This document shows, piece after piece, positions 38,925-47,690 of a DNA stretch of 64,000 nucleotides. Under the pieces are notes generated by a model. The model saw only the letters and a program-made list of their open reading frames with translations. It made no database searches and was not told the DNA's origin. The stretch spans positions 1,550,001 through 1,614,000 of the forward strand of contig NZ_AP018680.1 in assembly GCF_002218025.2 (NCBI RefSeq), written 5' to 3'. This DNA is from Vibrio casei. Lineage in GTDB: Bacteria > Pseudomonadota > Gammaproteobacteria > Enterobacterales > Vibrionaceae. The position numbers were made by a program, and so were the translations under genes. Position 1 is the stretch's first letter. The number at the start of each line of letters is the position of its first letter.

Positions 38925-39617
38925 TTAACTAAATTTAAATGGGATTTCCGCTAGTTTATTACCTTCATTTTTCGGAAAGATACGATATTCACCATGATAT
39001 TTCACAATCGATTTATAATCGGTTTGTTTATGCACTAAAAAACCATTGTTCGATGCTTCTAAGACAAATGCAGTATGGTTCCCACGAACAAAAAAGCTCA
39101 TCGGTTTAACAAGGTCACTTCCCTCAAAGCAATCATCACATTGCTTGGCACATAGTACAAATGAGTTTGGCTGATCAGCAAAAACTTGCGTCTTTTCTGT
39201 CAACTCAAATTCATTAACCACTTCCCATCCAACACTTTCCATATGATCCATAAAAGCTTCAATATGAACATCTAGAATAGGCACATGTTCTTCACCAATA
39301 GGGACTAAGCGTTGATAAAGCTCTGAAATACGTTCAAATATACCTAATAAATCACTGCCCGAGCCTTTACTGCGACTGGCTTTCTGCCAGCGGAGTAAAT
39401 CATCTTTTACACAAGAATTGAAACATTGGCTTTTAATACTTTTTGTTACCCAATGAGCAAGAAAATGTGTATTGGTGATCGGTGTATCTGCAAGCTTTCC
39501 TGCTGCATGTTGCTGCTTTAATTCGGATAGAGCACCGTTTACTGCGTTTTGAATCTCTAGTGAATATTGCATCTTTAATTCTCTAACAAACTTTTTAATA
39601 AAGTAAATATCGGTCAT
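38925..39617 (-). CDS. DUF2913-like protein
   Basis: The 230-residue soluble protein has the Vibrionaceae DUF2913 look: a helical N-terminal part with PITNTHFLAHWVTKSIKSQCF, LRWQKASRSKGSGSDL, and a C-terminal part rich in strands. No catalytic motif is visible and the function is unknown. It starts in an ATGA overlap with the bcr stop codon, so it is translationally coupled to the efflux gene. An internal ATG at 39572 (MQYSLEIQ) is an alternative start. Family assignment is from memory of the family, not a search. Confidence 0.6.
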   Translation of the reverse strand: MTDIYFIKKFVRELKMQYSLEIQNAVNGALSELKQQHAAGKLADTPITNTHFLAHWVTKSIKSQCFNSCVKDDLLRWQKASRSKGSGSDLLGIFERISELYQRLVPIGEEHVPILDVHIEAFMDHMESVGWEVVNEFELTEKTQVFADQPNSFVLCAKQCDDCFEGSDLVKPMSFFVRGNHTAFVLEASNNGFLVHKQTDYKSIVKYHGEYRIFPKNEGNKLAEIPFKFS

Positions 39618-40813
39618 GCGTTACGGCTAAGCAGCCAATAAGCACTAACCGACAACATCGAGCATAAAAACATCGAAATAACCATTGGCCACACATAGCC
39701 ACTTGGTAAGAATGCGATAATCGCACTCACGATGGCGCCAGTCCCAAAACGCAATGTACCGGCAAGTGACGATGCTGTCCCTGCCATTTGCGGGTAACTG
39801 CTTAATAACAACCCCATTGAATTACTACCAATAATCGAGATAGTGCCGACAAACAAAATAACACTGACTACCACGGCCCATAAGCCAAAATCAAACAACC
39901 AACTAACCAATAATGCTACCCCAGCTAGAGTTTGGCACCCTAGCCCGAAGCGTAGCATCCAATGTGAACCCATTTTACGAACAGCTTTACCATTAAAACT
40001 GGTCATCAACACCATACCGATAACATTTAATGCAAATAAATAACCAAAATGTTCAGGTTTTACACCGTATATATCAATGTAAACAAACGAACCTGCGGTA
40101 ATAAAAGCAAACATACCAGCAAAAGAAAAAGCACCACAAAAAATCAAACCAAAAGAAACTGGGTTGGTAAATAAACTATAGTAATTTTTAATGGTGGTAC
40201 GAAATCGTAAAGGTTGTTTATTTTCCGTCGACAGTGTTTCTGGGATTTTCAATATAACCGCAATAAGAACAATCACAGAAACCAATGCTAAAGCGGCAAA
40301 AATAGAGCGCCAACCGAGCCAAACCGCTAAATTCCCTCCAATAAGAGGAGCAAGTAATGGCGAAATGGTAATCACCAATGTAATAAAAGACATTGCACGA
40401 GCAAAATCTTCTTTGTTAAACATATCTCTTACAATAGCTTGCACAATCACAGCCGCGGCAGCTCCAGCAAAGCCCTGAGCAAATCGCATGTAAAGTAACG
40501 CTTCAATACTTGTCGTTATCGCACAAATAACCGAGGTAATAGCGAAGAAAATAATACCAATCATCAATACTGGACGGCGACCATAACTGTCTGAAAGTGG
40601 CCCATGAAGTAACTGACCAATCGCAAACCCTGCCGTATAAGCGGTTAATGTTCCCTGCACTGCCCCATTGTTTACCATTAAATCTTTAGCGATTGTAGGC
40701 ATAGCCGGAAGGTACATATCTATCGCAAAAGGCGTTAATAATCCGATGGAGCCCAAAATCAGATACAAGAAAAAATAATTATTGTTGTCTGAATAAGACT
40801 TATTTTGGGACAT
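39614..40813 (-). CDS. bcr: Bcr/CflA-family MFS drug efflux transporter
   Basis: The 399-residue protein has 12 predicted membrane helices of the major facilitator superfamily, drug:H+ antiporter-1 branch. Marks include TPFAIDMYLPAMPTIAKDL in helix 1, GQLLHGPLSDSYGRRPVLMIG as the loop 2-3 motif, RFAQGFAGAAAAVIVQAIVRDMF in helix 4 and the TISPLLAPLIGG antiporter motif. E. coli Bcr exports bicyclomycin and other compounds. As in E. coli it sits downstream of rsuA, here with a terminator between. Confidence 0.9.
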   Translation of the reverse strand: MSQNKSYSDNNNYFFLYLILGSIGLLTPFAIDMYLPAMPTIAKDLMVNNGAVQGTLTAYTAGFAIGQLLHGPLSDSYGRRPVLMIGIIFFAITSVICAITTSIEALLYMRFAQGFAGAAAAVIVQAIVRDMFNKEDFARAMSFITLVITISPLLAPLIGGNLAVWLGWRSIFAALALVSVIVLIAVILKIPETLSTENKQPLRFRTTIKNYYSLFTNPVSFGLIFCGAFSFAGMFAFITAGSFVYIDIYGVKPEHFGYLFALNVIGMVLMTSFNGKAVRKMGSHWMLRFGLGCQTLAGVALLVSWLFDFGLWAVVVSVILFVGTISIIGSNSMGLLLSSYPQMAGTASSLAGTLRFGTGAIVSAIIAFLPSGYVWPMVISMFLCSMLSVSAYWLLSRNA

Positions 40814-40949
40814 AGCAGTTCCTATATTCTAAATAGTTTGAGTCAACAAACGGTATGACTAAGTCTCGAATACTTATCGAATAATCAAGAATGTAGGCCG
40901 CATTCAAAGGTTGAAGAAAAAAGTGAAACAAGCCTAATAGTATGAAAGT

Positions 40950-40990
40950 TAAAATATCCACTTCAACGGCGAGTCGAAGTGGATATGATA
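40950..40990 (-). terminator. Terminator of rsuA
   Basis: Perfect 11-bp stem ATATCCACTTC/GAAGTGGATAT (40954-40964 with 40976-40986) followed on the minus strand by TTTTAA. Confidence 0.8.
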
Positions 40991-40997
40991 GTTCACC

Positions 40998-41696
40998 TTA
41001 ATGTATCGACTCAATTTCATCAGCAGTCAAGGAGCGATACTCACCCGGCTCTAAACCATCATCAAGTATAATGGCGCTAATAGATTCACGGTGTAAGCGC
41101 TCTACTTTATTGCCTAATGCGGCAAACATACGTTTCACTTGATGATATTTACCTTCTGAAATCGTCAGTAATAGTTCATTTTGAGATAAATCAACCACTT
41201 CCATTTTAGCAGGAAGTGTTAAGTCCTTTTCACTACGAAGTTGAATTCCTGCCTCTAACTGCTCGGCATAGTCATCTTCAATTCGGTTTTCTAGCCACAC
41301 TCGGTAGGTTTTTTGACACTTACGCTTTGGCGACGTTATTTTATGAGACCATTGACCATCATCAGTGATCAAAACAAGCCCCGTAGTATCAACATCTAAA
41401 CGACCAGCAAAATGAAGCTTATCTATATTGACTTCATCAAGTAAAGCGAACGCCGTAGGGTTCGTATTATCTTCATGTGAACAAACAAATCCATCAGGTT
41501 TATTAAGCATGAAATAACGAGGACCCGGCATCGGCAAATGACGCTCTTGCCATTCAACGCGAGAGGCCTCTGTTACTTTTACCGATGCTACTTTAATAAC
41601 CTTGTCATCCACCGTGACTTCACCACGACGGAGTAAAATGGTCGCTTCACGGCGGGTTACGCCCAATGTCTCACATAAAAATTTGTCTAAACGCAT
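40998..41696 (-). CDS. rsuA: 16S rRNA pseudouridine-516 synthase RsuA
   Basis: RsuA converts uridine 516 of 16S rRNA to pseudouridine. The 232-residue protein (E. coli 231) has an N-terminal S4 RNA-binding domain (MRLDKFLCETLGVTRREATILLRRGEVTVDD) and a RsuA/RluB catalytic domain with FMLNKPDGFVCSHED, the catalytic aspartate in AGRLDVDTTGLVLITDDG, and GKYHQVKRMFAALGN. Its neighbour bcr follows on the same strand, an order shared with E. coli. Confidence 0.95.
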   Translation of the reverse strand: MRLDKFLCETLGVTRREATILLRRGEVTVDDKVIKVASVKVTEASRVEWQERHLPMPGPRYFMLNKPDGFVCSHEDNTNPTAFALLDEVNIDKLHFAGRLDVDTTGLVLITDDGQWSHKITSPKRKCQKTYRVWLENRIEDDYAEQLEAGIQLRSEKDLTLPAKMEVVDLSQNELLLTISEGKYHQVKRMFAALGNKVERLHRESISAIILDDGLEPGEYRSLTADEIESIH

Positions 41697-42059
41697 GTTT
41701 ACCTCAATTGATACCTGCTCATTAAGCGCAACAAATCATAAGTGACGCTTTTTAGCATCTTGTCTTATAAGCTCGAGTGAGCGCGCCAAACCAAATCAGG
41801 TTATTTATAGCAACCTAGTATAATAGCCTTTATCGTAATAGTTGAGCTATTTCACATTTTTCAGCCATTAATATTAAATTTATAAAAACTAGACGTCAGT
41901 ATTGAAATTTGTATAATTCCCGAAATTAAATAACCACCACCAATGATTCGCTTACTTTTTATACTTTATTATTAATTTGTCACACTTTAAGACGTGGTTG
42001 TGTCACTCCCTTTCAGTTTAAAAATAGACAAAACATTATTCACGACATAAATTAACCCG

Positions 42060-42117
42060 TTATACTTTTGTCTAATTTATGCTCATAAAGTTAACAACTA
42101 GTTAGACTTTTGTCTAA
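42060..42117. promoter_or_regulatory. Two spaced TTAGAC-type palindromes
   Basis: TTAGACTTTTGTCTAA (42102-42117) has perfect 6-bp arms, and TTATACTTTTGTCTAA (42060-42075) is the same with one change. The two start exactly 42 bases apart, four DNA turns. A half-site TAGACAAAA lies at 42025-42033. They sit 250-300 bases before the first fadL gene. The binding protein is unknown. Confidence 0.5.
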
Positions 42118-42185
42118 ACATAACTGCTAGCATTTTTCGTTCAAAAAATAAACTAAATATTATTTTTAATAAAATCATCAAGTTA

Positions 42186-42202
42186 AACTGGTCATACCTG
42201 AT
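42186..42202. promoter_or_regulatory. FadR-like operator upstream of fadL
   Basis: AACTGGTCATACCTGAT matches 14 of 17 positions of the FadR consensus AACTGGTCNGACCAGTT, with a complete left half. It lies about 165 bases before the first fadL. FadR repressing fadL is established in E. coli. The remaining gap 41697-42364 is AT-rich and holds nothing else I recognise apart from the palindromes at 42060-42117. Confidence 0.7.
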
Positions 42203-42364
42203 TAATCGAAATAAATAAGATAATTAAAAATTATATTAACCACGTAACACTTTTAATAAATTTAAATACAAAAAAAGCACATTAAGTAATAAAACTATTA
42301 ACAAGCACTCGATTATATTCACTGTGCAACTTTTAGATATATAAATAATGTGTAAGGGATAATC

Positions 42365-43624
42365 ATGAAAAAAACACAATATTCATTATTAGCAATTTCA
42401 ATTGCTCTTGCTTCTCAAGTTCACGCAGCCGGGTTTCAGGTGGTTGAACATTCAGCATCCGGTCTTGGTCGTGCATTTTCTGGCGCAGGTGCCGTTGGAG
42501 ATAACGCTAGTGAAATGTCGGCCAATGCTGCCTCTATGATGCTGTTCGATAAAAAACAATTTTCTGGTGCCATTTCTTTTATCGAACCTGAAATAGATGT
42601 GAAAAATAATACATTTGGTGATTCAGCAGATGATATTGCCCCTTCTCAGGTCGTTCCTGCTTTTTATTACGTTAACCCTATTAATGACAAATGGGCTTGG
42701 GGTATTGGAATGTTCACCGATTACGGTGTAGCAACAGAATACCCTTCTAACTTTTTAGCGGGTGACATGTCAGGGCACACTTCACTAACTACTTTCAAAA
42801 TAAACCCTAATATCGCTTATCGTATTAATGAACAATTCAGTATTGGTGCTGGCTTAAACTTTGTTTATGCAGAAGCTGAACTTGAGCGTAATCTAGGCAT
42901 TGCCGGTCCAACAGCATTAAATCAGCCGAGCTCTGGCACATTAATTAAAATGGAAGGGGATACTTTTGGTTATGGCTGGAACATCGGTGCTTTATACGAA
43001 TTGAATAAAGATAACCGTTTTTCTGCCTCTTATAAATCAGCAGTCAAACTTAAATTTGAAGATGGTGATTTTACGGATGGTACAGGTGCCCTCACTGGTA
43101 AACCTGGTTCAACGAGTGATGCGGATCTTGAGGTAGAACTACCAGATATCGTTATTTTATCTGGCTTCCATCAACTAAATAATCAATGGGCTGTTCACTA
43201 CAGTTGGCAATGGACTAATTGGAGTAAATTTACTGATTTAACAGCCACTGGTAATGCCTGTGTTGCGACAGCAGGAACTTGTTTTACTAAACAAGAACAT
43301 TATGAAGATAACCAACGTTGGTCAGTTGGTACAACTTACCAACCAACCGATAATTTAATCCTACGTGCTGGTTTTGCATATGACGAACAAGCAGGTGAAG
43401 CAACATTAAGTATTCCAGATACTGATCGTTACTGGTATACCGCAGGTTTAACCTACTTGTGGACAGATAACTTAACCATGGATGCAGGCTTGGCTTATAT
43501 TGACGGTAAATCTGGCAACTTCTCGGAATCGTCTCCACTTGCTCAATATGGTGTACCAGATCAAGAATTTAGTTCATCAGGCCCAGCTTACATCGGTTCT
43601 GTACAGCTTAACTATACCTTTTAA
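42365..43624 (+). CDS. fadL: Outer-membrane long-chain fatty acid transporter, FadL family (copy 1)
   Basis: FadL is a 14-stranded outer-membrane barrel that admits long-chain fatty acids. The 419-residue protein has a signal peptide (cleavage after QVHA, residue 21), the FadL N-terminal hatch AGFQVVEHSASGLGRAFSGAGAVGDNASEMSANAA, repeated amphipathic strands such as AWGIGMFTDYGVATEY, and a terminal strand ending in NYTF. The usual hatch NPA triplet is NAA here. It is the first of two tandem paralogues followed by volA. A terminator-like hairpin separates it from copy 2. AAGGGAT lies before the ATG. Confidence 0.92.
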   Translation: MKKTQYSLLAISIALASQVHAAGFQVVEHSASGLGRAFSGAGAVGDNASEMSANAASMMLFDKKQFSGAISFIEPEIDVKNNTFGDSADDIAPSQVVPAFYYVNPINDKWAWGIGMFTDYGVATEYPSNFLAGDMSGHTSLTTFKINPNIAYRINEQFSIGAGLNFVYAEAELERNLGIAGPTALNQPSSGTLIKMEGDTFGYGWNIGALYELNKDNRFSASYKSAVKLKFEDGDFTDGTGALTGKPGSTSDADLEVELPDIVILSGFHQLNNQWAVHYSWQWTNWSKFTDLTATGNACVATAGTCFTKQEHYEDNQRWSVGTTYQPTDNLILRAGFAYDEQAGEATLSIPDTDRYWYTAGLTYLWTDNLTMDAGLAYIDGKSGNFSESSPLAQYGVPDQEFSSSGPAYIGSVQLNYTF

Positions 43625-43677
43625 TGCCATTAGCGCTCATTAGCTAAGGTCTCAACAACTCATTTTAGTTGAATATT

Positions 43678-43711
43678 AATAAAGCCCACTCGCTTGTGGG
43701 CTTTATTATGG
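43678..43711 (+). terminator. Terminator between the fadL copies
   Basis: Perfect 12-bp stem AATAAAGCCCAC/GTGGGCTTTATT with a six-base loop. The downstream T content is modest (ATTATG), so partial read-through is possible. Confidence 0.75.
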
Positions 43712-43869
43712 ATCAATGGCTCTACTTCACTCTTTTTAAATTAACCGCATGAATAGAATACAGTTACATTTTTTGATTAACCTCATCTATGAACCATACT
43801 AAAATCTAGCATTCACACTTTGCTCGTAATAATAAAACATAAAATAAAAACATAAGGTTAGGGATAACT

Positions 43870-45108
43870 ATGAAAAAAACACAATATTCATTTTTAGCGA
43901 TCTCAATAGCTCTTGCTTCTCAAGTCCATGCTGCTGGTTTCCAAGTAGTTGAACATTCAGCATCAGGTCTTGGACGTGCATTTTCAGGCGACGGTGCGAT
44001 TGGTGATAATGCCAGTGAAATCTCCGCAAACCCCGCGGTAATGACTTTATTCGATAAAGCTCAACTGTCTGGTGCCATTTCTTTCATCGATCCTGAAATA
44101 GATGTTTATGATGAAACAAGTGGACAGCAATCTAATGATGTTGCACCTTTTCAAGTTGTTCCTGCCGCTTATTATGTGAGCCCCATTAATGACCAATGGG
44201 CTTGGGGCATTGGGATGTTCACATCTTATGGTGTGACAACAGATTACCCAACCGATATCGACGCCGGTGACATGGCGGGAAAAACCTCTTTAGTTTCTTT
44301 TAATATTAACCCGAATATCGCTTACCGTATTAACGACCATTTTAGCCTTGGAGCTGGAGTTAGCCTTGTATATGCACAAGCGGAATTAAAACGTACTCAA
44401 GGTTCACTCAGTCAATTTACTGGTGGCAACCCTTCTGATTCATTAATCAAAATGGAAGGTGATACTTTGGGTTATGGGTGGAATGTTGGTGGTTTGTATG
44501 AAGTGAATGAAAATAACCGATTCTCTGCTTCTTATCGTTCTGCCGTCGATCTTAAATTTAAAGATGGTGATTTCACCGACTACTCAGGCTCAATACTTGG
44601 GTCACCAGGAAAAGTAAATGCTGATTTGGATATCGAGCTTCCTGATATTGTCGAACTCGCTGGTTTCCACCAATTAAATAAACAATGGGCGATTCATTAT
44701 AGCTGGCAGTGGACAAATTACAGTAAGTTTCAAGAACTCAGAGCCACAAGCGATCAATGTTCATCGGGAACATGTTTTCAGAAAACAGAATATTACGAAG
44801 ACAACCAACGCTGGGCCATCGGTACCACTTACCAAGCCAATGAAGCTTGGATTTTCCGCGCCGGTTTTGCTTACGATGAGCAAGCAGGTAAAGCAACACT
44901 GAGTATCCCAGACTCTGATCGTTACTGGTATTCCGCTGGTTTAACCTATATTTGGTCGCCAAATCTGTCTGTTGATGCTGGTTTCACTTTGGTATCAAGC
45001 AAAAAAGGATCATTTACTGAAACCAATGCCATTGGCCAGACCAGTATTTTCTCTTCTGAAGGGCCGGCCTACATCAGTGCAGTTCAACTTAACTACACCT
45101 TCAACTAA
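43870..45108 (+). CDS. fadL: Outer-membrane fatty acid transporter, FadL family (copy 2)
   Basis: This 412-residue paralogue is closely similar to copy 1 over its whole length, with an almost identical signal peptide and hatch (AGFQVVEHSASGLGRAFSGDGAIGDNASEISANPA, here with the canonical NPA). Differences concentrate in extracellular loops, for example the cysteine-containing loop SDQCSSGTCF, against NACVATAGTCF in copy 1. The pair is a local tandem duplication. The volA start lies 18 bases after its stop, so copy 2 and volA are co-transcribed. In V. cholerae a single fadL precedes volA. Confidence 0.92.
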   Translation: MKKTQYSFLAISIALASQVHAAGFQVVEHSASGLGRAFSGDGAIGDNASEISANPAVMTLFDKAQLSGAISFIDPEIDVYDETSGQQSNDVAPFQVVPAAYYVSPINDQWAWGIGMFTSYGVTTDYPTDIDAGDMAGKTSLVSFNINPNIAYRINDHFSLGAGVSLVYAQAELKRTQGSLSQFTGGNPSDSLIKMEGDTLGYGWNVGGLYEVNENNRFSASYRSAVDLKFKDGDFTDYSGSILGSPGKVNADLDIELPDIVELAGFHQLNKQWAIHYSWQWTNYSKFQELRATSDQCSSGTCFQKTEYYEDNQRWAIGTTYQANEAWIFRAGFAYDEQAGKATLSIPDSDRYWYSAGLTYIWSPNLSVDAGFTLVSSKKGSFTETNAIGQTSIFSSEGPAYISAVQLNYTFN

Positions 45109-45125
45109 GCATAGGGATAATCGCT

Positions 45126-47447
45126 ATGAAGAAAAACATATTTAAACTCAGCGCACTATGTTCTGCCCTATTATTAGTAACCGCTTGCGGTGATGAGCAA
45201 AGTAGTTCAGGTACAGAGGCGAACACAAAATACGAATCTTATATTAATGATTCACTCGCCCAAGACACAAAAGTCGATTTTACGCTTCAAGGTGCGAATA
45301 AAAATGTTCCACTACCAACGTTTATTTTAATGAACCAAGTTGATGGTACGTTAGACATTCCAACCGATGGCGATAATGCCCTTAGTAATCCGAAAGCTGC
45401 ATTAAGCCAAATGGATGGATGGTCAACAACGCAACCTATTTCTATTCCATTTAAAGGGGTTGGTTTTAACACCGGTGTGCTAACATCTGGTGTGTCGATT
45501 ATCGAATTGACTGATGGTTTAACAGGAAGCCCAAGTTTAAAAGGTATACTCACTCAAGGTTCTGACTTCCAAGTGGTCACCCAAGGCAACGCCGTCAATA
45601 TAGTGTTAACTAAACCACTGCATGAAAAAAGCAACTATATCATTGCATTAACGGACGACATCAAAGATAAAGACGGTGACCCTGTGGGCATGTCTGGCTC
45701 TTACGCTGCTTTAAAAACCAATACGCAAACATTTGAAACTGGCGACTTAAGTTCACTGCAAAAAGTCATTAAAGGTGTCGAAGGTATCTTTACCCAAGCA
45801 GGTACAGATCCCACTAAAATCGTGTATTCAACATGGTTCTCCACCCAGTCGGTTGGTGACACGTTATACGCCACTAAAGCGGCTATTGCACAAGGACTAG
45901 CTTCTAAATTAACAGGCGGTGCTGGACTAGCATCAATTTGGAAAGGCAGCGCCAACCCAAATAATGTTGATTTAAGCTCAGCTTACACTATGAGTATCAG
46001 CGACAGCAGCGATTACGCTGATATGTTAACAAACGATGAAAACTTTTCGACTTACATTGATCCAACAGGGGCCACTCAAATAGTATTAAGTGCCCAAGCG
46101 TCAGCCGCTGCAGTAACGGTATCCAAAGGTGTCGTGAATCTTCCGTATTTCTTAGAAAAAGGCGACAATTGGAATAGCCAACCATTCGAATCTGCAATGC
46201 CTAGCCTTGCCATTATTAAAAATGCACTCAATGGCGTAGATGCCAGTAACATTATTCAGCAACTTGTTGAGAAAGGCATCGACCCTTCAAAACTGACCGA
46301 GTCTGTAGAGCAATTAAAGCTTATTGGTTTAAACCTTAAAAATGCAGCAGGTAACGCATTGGATGGTGAACGAATCATCACTCAATATAGCCCCGTGCCT
46401 AAAATTAAATCGTTAGAAGCCGTGCCATTTTTATTATTTACACCAAAAACAGCTGCAGTAGGTTCAGCTGCAACTCCACTCGTCATTTATCAACATGGAA
46501 TCACTTCAGTTAAAGAGAATGCCTATGCCTTTGCCGCCAATATGGCTGCCAGTGGCATTGCAGTGATAGCGATTGATCATCCATTGCATGGCTCACGTTC
46601 ATTGGATAAAGACCGCTCAGCGAATGTGGATCCAACCGCTTACATAAACCTCACTTATTTACCCGTTGCCCGCGACAACGTTCGTGAAAGTATTCTAGAT
46701 ATTATCGGACTGCGTGCCGCCCTATCTGTCACAGCGAAGACACTGCAAGCTAATTCAACCCTTGGTGCAACACCTGCCTTTAGCGAATTCACTAAAATAA
46801 AGTTCACTGAAGCACCACGCTTCTTTGGCCATTCTTTAGGTGGAATAGTTGGTGTTACCGCGGTTGCAGCTGCCAATGAAACACTCGGAGATACCCAGGC
46901 GGATCAGTTATTTGCATTTAGCTCTGGCGCATTTGCTAACGCTGGTAGCCAAATTGCACCACTGCTTATCAACTCAAAAACATTTGGGCCAACTATTAAA
47001 GTGGGTGTGCTTAAAGCCGGTAATGTATCAGATGTCTCTGATGCCATAAAAGAAGCAACACTTACTCAATTTTCTTTTGCTGCACAAACGGTCTTAGATA
47101 CTATTGATCCTATCAATACCGCTGGCTATATCGACCTTGCTCTCCCCGTATACGTCAGTGAAGTAGATGGTGATGCCGTTGTCCCAAATATGGTAGCAAA
47201 TACCTTCGCGGGGACGGAGCCATTAGCATTAACATTAGGTTTAACCGCAACGAATGCAAGTAATACCACTGTTGATGGTACCCGTAACTGGATTCAATTC
47301 AGTAACACAGCAAGCCATTCAACCACCGTTGCACCGGCAAGTGATTTCAGTGATATAGACAGCCATACTGAGATGCAGACCGAGCTTATTGACTTTTTGA
47401 AAGACAATACTTTAACGGGCATTAGTGATTCCACGGTTCTCAAGTAG
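45126..47447 (+). CDS. volA: Surface lysophospholipase lipoprotein VolA
   Basis: VolA is a Vibrio outer-surface lipoprotein that cleaves lysophosphatidylcholine so that FadL can take up the freed fatty acid. The 773-residue protein has a lipoprotein signal with lipobox VTAC (Cys21) followed by GDEQSSSG. The catalytic part is a C-terminal alpha/beta hydrolase-like domain with ViYQHG-type TPLVIYQHGITSVKENAYAF, DHPLHGSRS and nucleophile Ser570 in FFGHSLGGIVG. The N-terminal half is an Ig-like/beta-rich lipase extension. It lies 18 bases after the second fadL. A 16-bp decayed repeat starts just after its stop. Confidence 0.92.
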   Translation: MKKNIFKLSALCSALLLVTACGDEQSSSGTEANTKYESYINDSLAQDTKVDFTLQGANKNVPLPTFILMNQVDGTLDIPTDGDNALSNPKAALSQMDGWSTTQPISIPFKGVGFNTGVLTSGVSIIELTDGLTGSPSLKGILTQGSDFQVVTQGNAVNIVLTKPLHEKSNYIIALTDDIKDKDGDPVGMSGSYAALKTNTQTFETGDLSSLQKVIKGVEGIFTQAGTDPTKIVYSTWFSTQSVGDTLYATKAAIAQGLASKLTGGAGLASIWKGSANPNNVDLSSAYTMSISDSSDYADMLTNDENFSTYIDPTGATQIVLSAQASAAAVTVSKGVVNLPYFLEKGDNWNSQPFESAMPSLAIIKNALNGVDASNIIQQLVEKGIDPSKLTESVEQLKLIGLNLKNAAGNALDGERIITQYSPVPKIKSLEAVPFLLFTPKTAAVGSAATPLVIYQHGITSVKENAYAFAANMAASGIAVIAIDHPLHGSRSLDKDRSANVDPTAYINLTYLPVARDNVRESILDIIGLRAALSVTAKTLQANSTLGATPAFSEFTKIKFTEAPRFFGHSLGGIVGVTAVAAANETLGDTQADQLFAFSSGAFANAGSQIAPLLINSKTFGPTIKVGVLKAGNVSDVSDAIKEATLTQFSFAAQTVLDTIDPINTAGYIDLALPVYVSEVDGDAVVPNMVANTFAGTEPLALTLGLTATNASNTTVDGTRNWIQFSNTASHSTTVAPASDFSDIDSHTEMQTELIDFLKDNTLTGISDSTVLK

Positions 47448-47448
47448 C

Positions 47449-47496
47449 TATACAGACCAGAAGTTATACTGACCAGAAGCTATTACTTACCAGCCA
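47449..47496. repeat. Degenerate 16-bp tandem repeat after volA
   Basis: Units TATACAGACCAGAAGT (47449-47464) and TATACTGACCAGAAGC (47465-47480) agree at 14 of 16 positions; a third, TATTACTTACCAGCCA, is more decayed. The array begins right after the volA stop codon. Confidence 0.7.
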
Positions 47497-47577
47497 CCGA
47501 CCTTGCTAGTAGCCATACTTAAAAGCTATCGGGAGACACGGAGCTGGTAACAAAAAATAAGGTTATAACCACCAAAG

Positions 47578-47618
47578 CCCACGTCTCGTTTAATTATTAA
47601 ACTGTACGTGGGATTTTC
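47578..47618 (+). terminator. Terminator of the volA unit
   Basis: A long hairpin with outer arms CCCACGT/ACGTGGG and inner arms GTTTAAT/ATTAAAC, followed by ATTTTCTT. Confidence 0.75.
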
Positions 47619-47690
47619 TTATCAATCCCAACCTCACCAACACCTCAATCGATGGTAAAGCGCCTATCTACACCGATGATGCTCAATCTA

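Noticed and set aside
42060..42117. TTAGAC palindromes as a LuxR-type lux box
   Set aside because: The lux box is a 20-bp element with a different core (ACCTGTAGGATCGTACAGGT type); these do not match.
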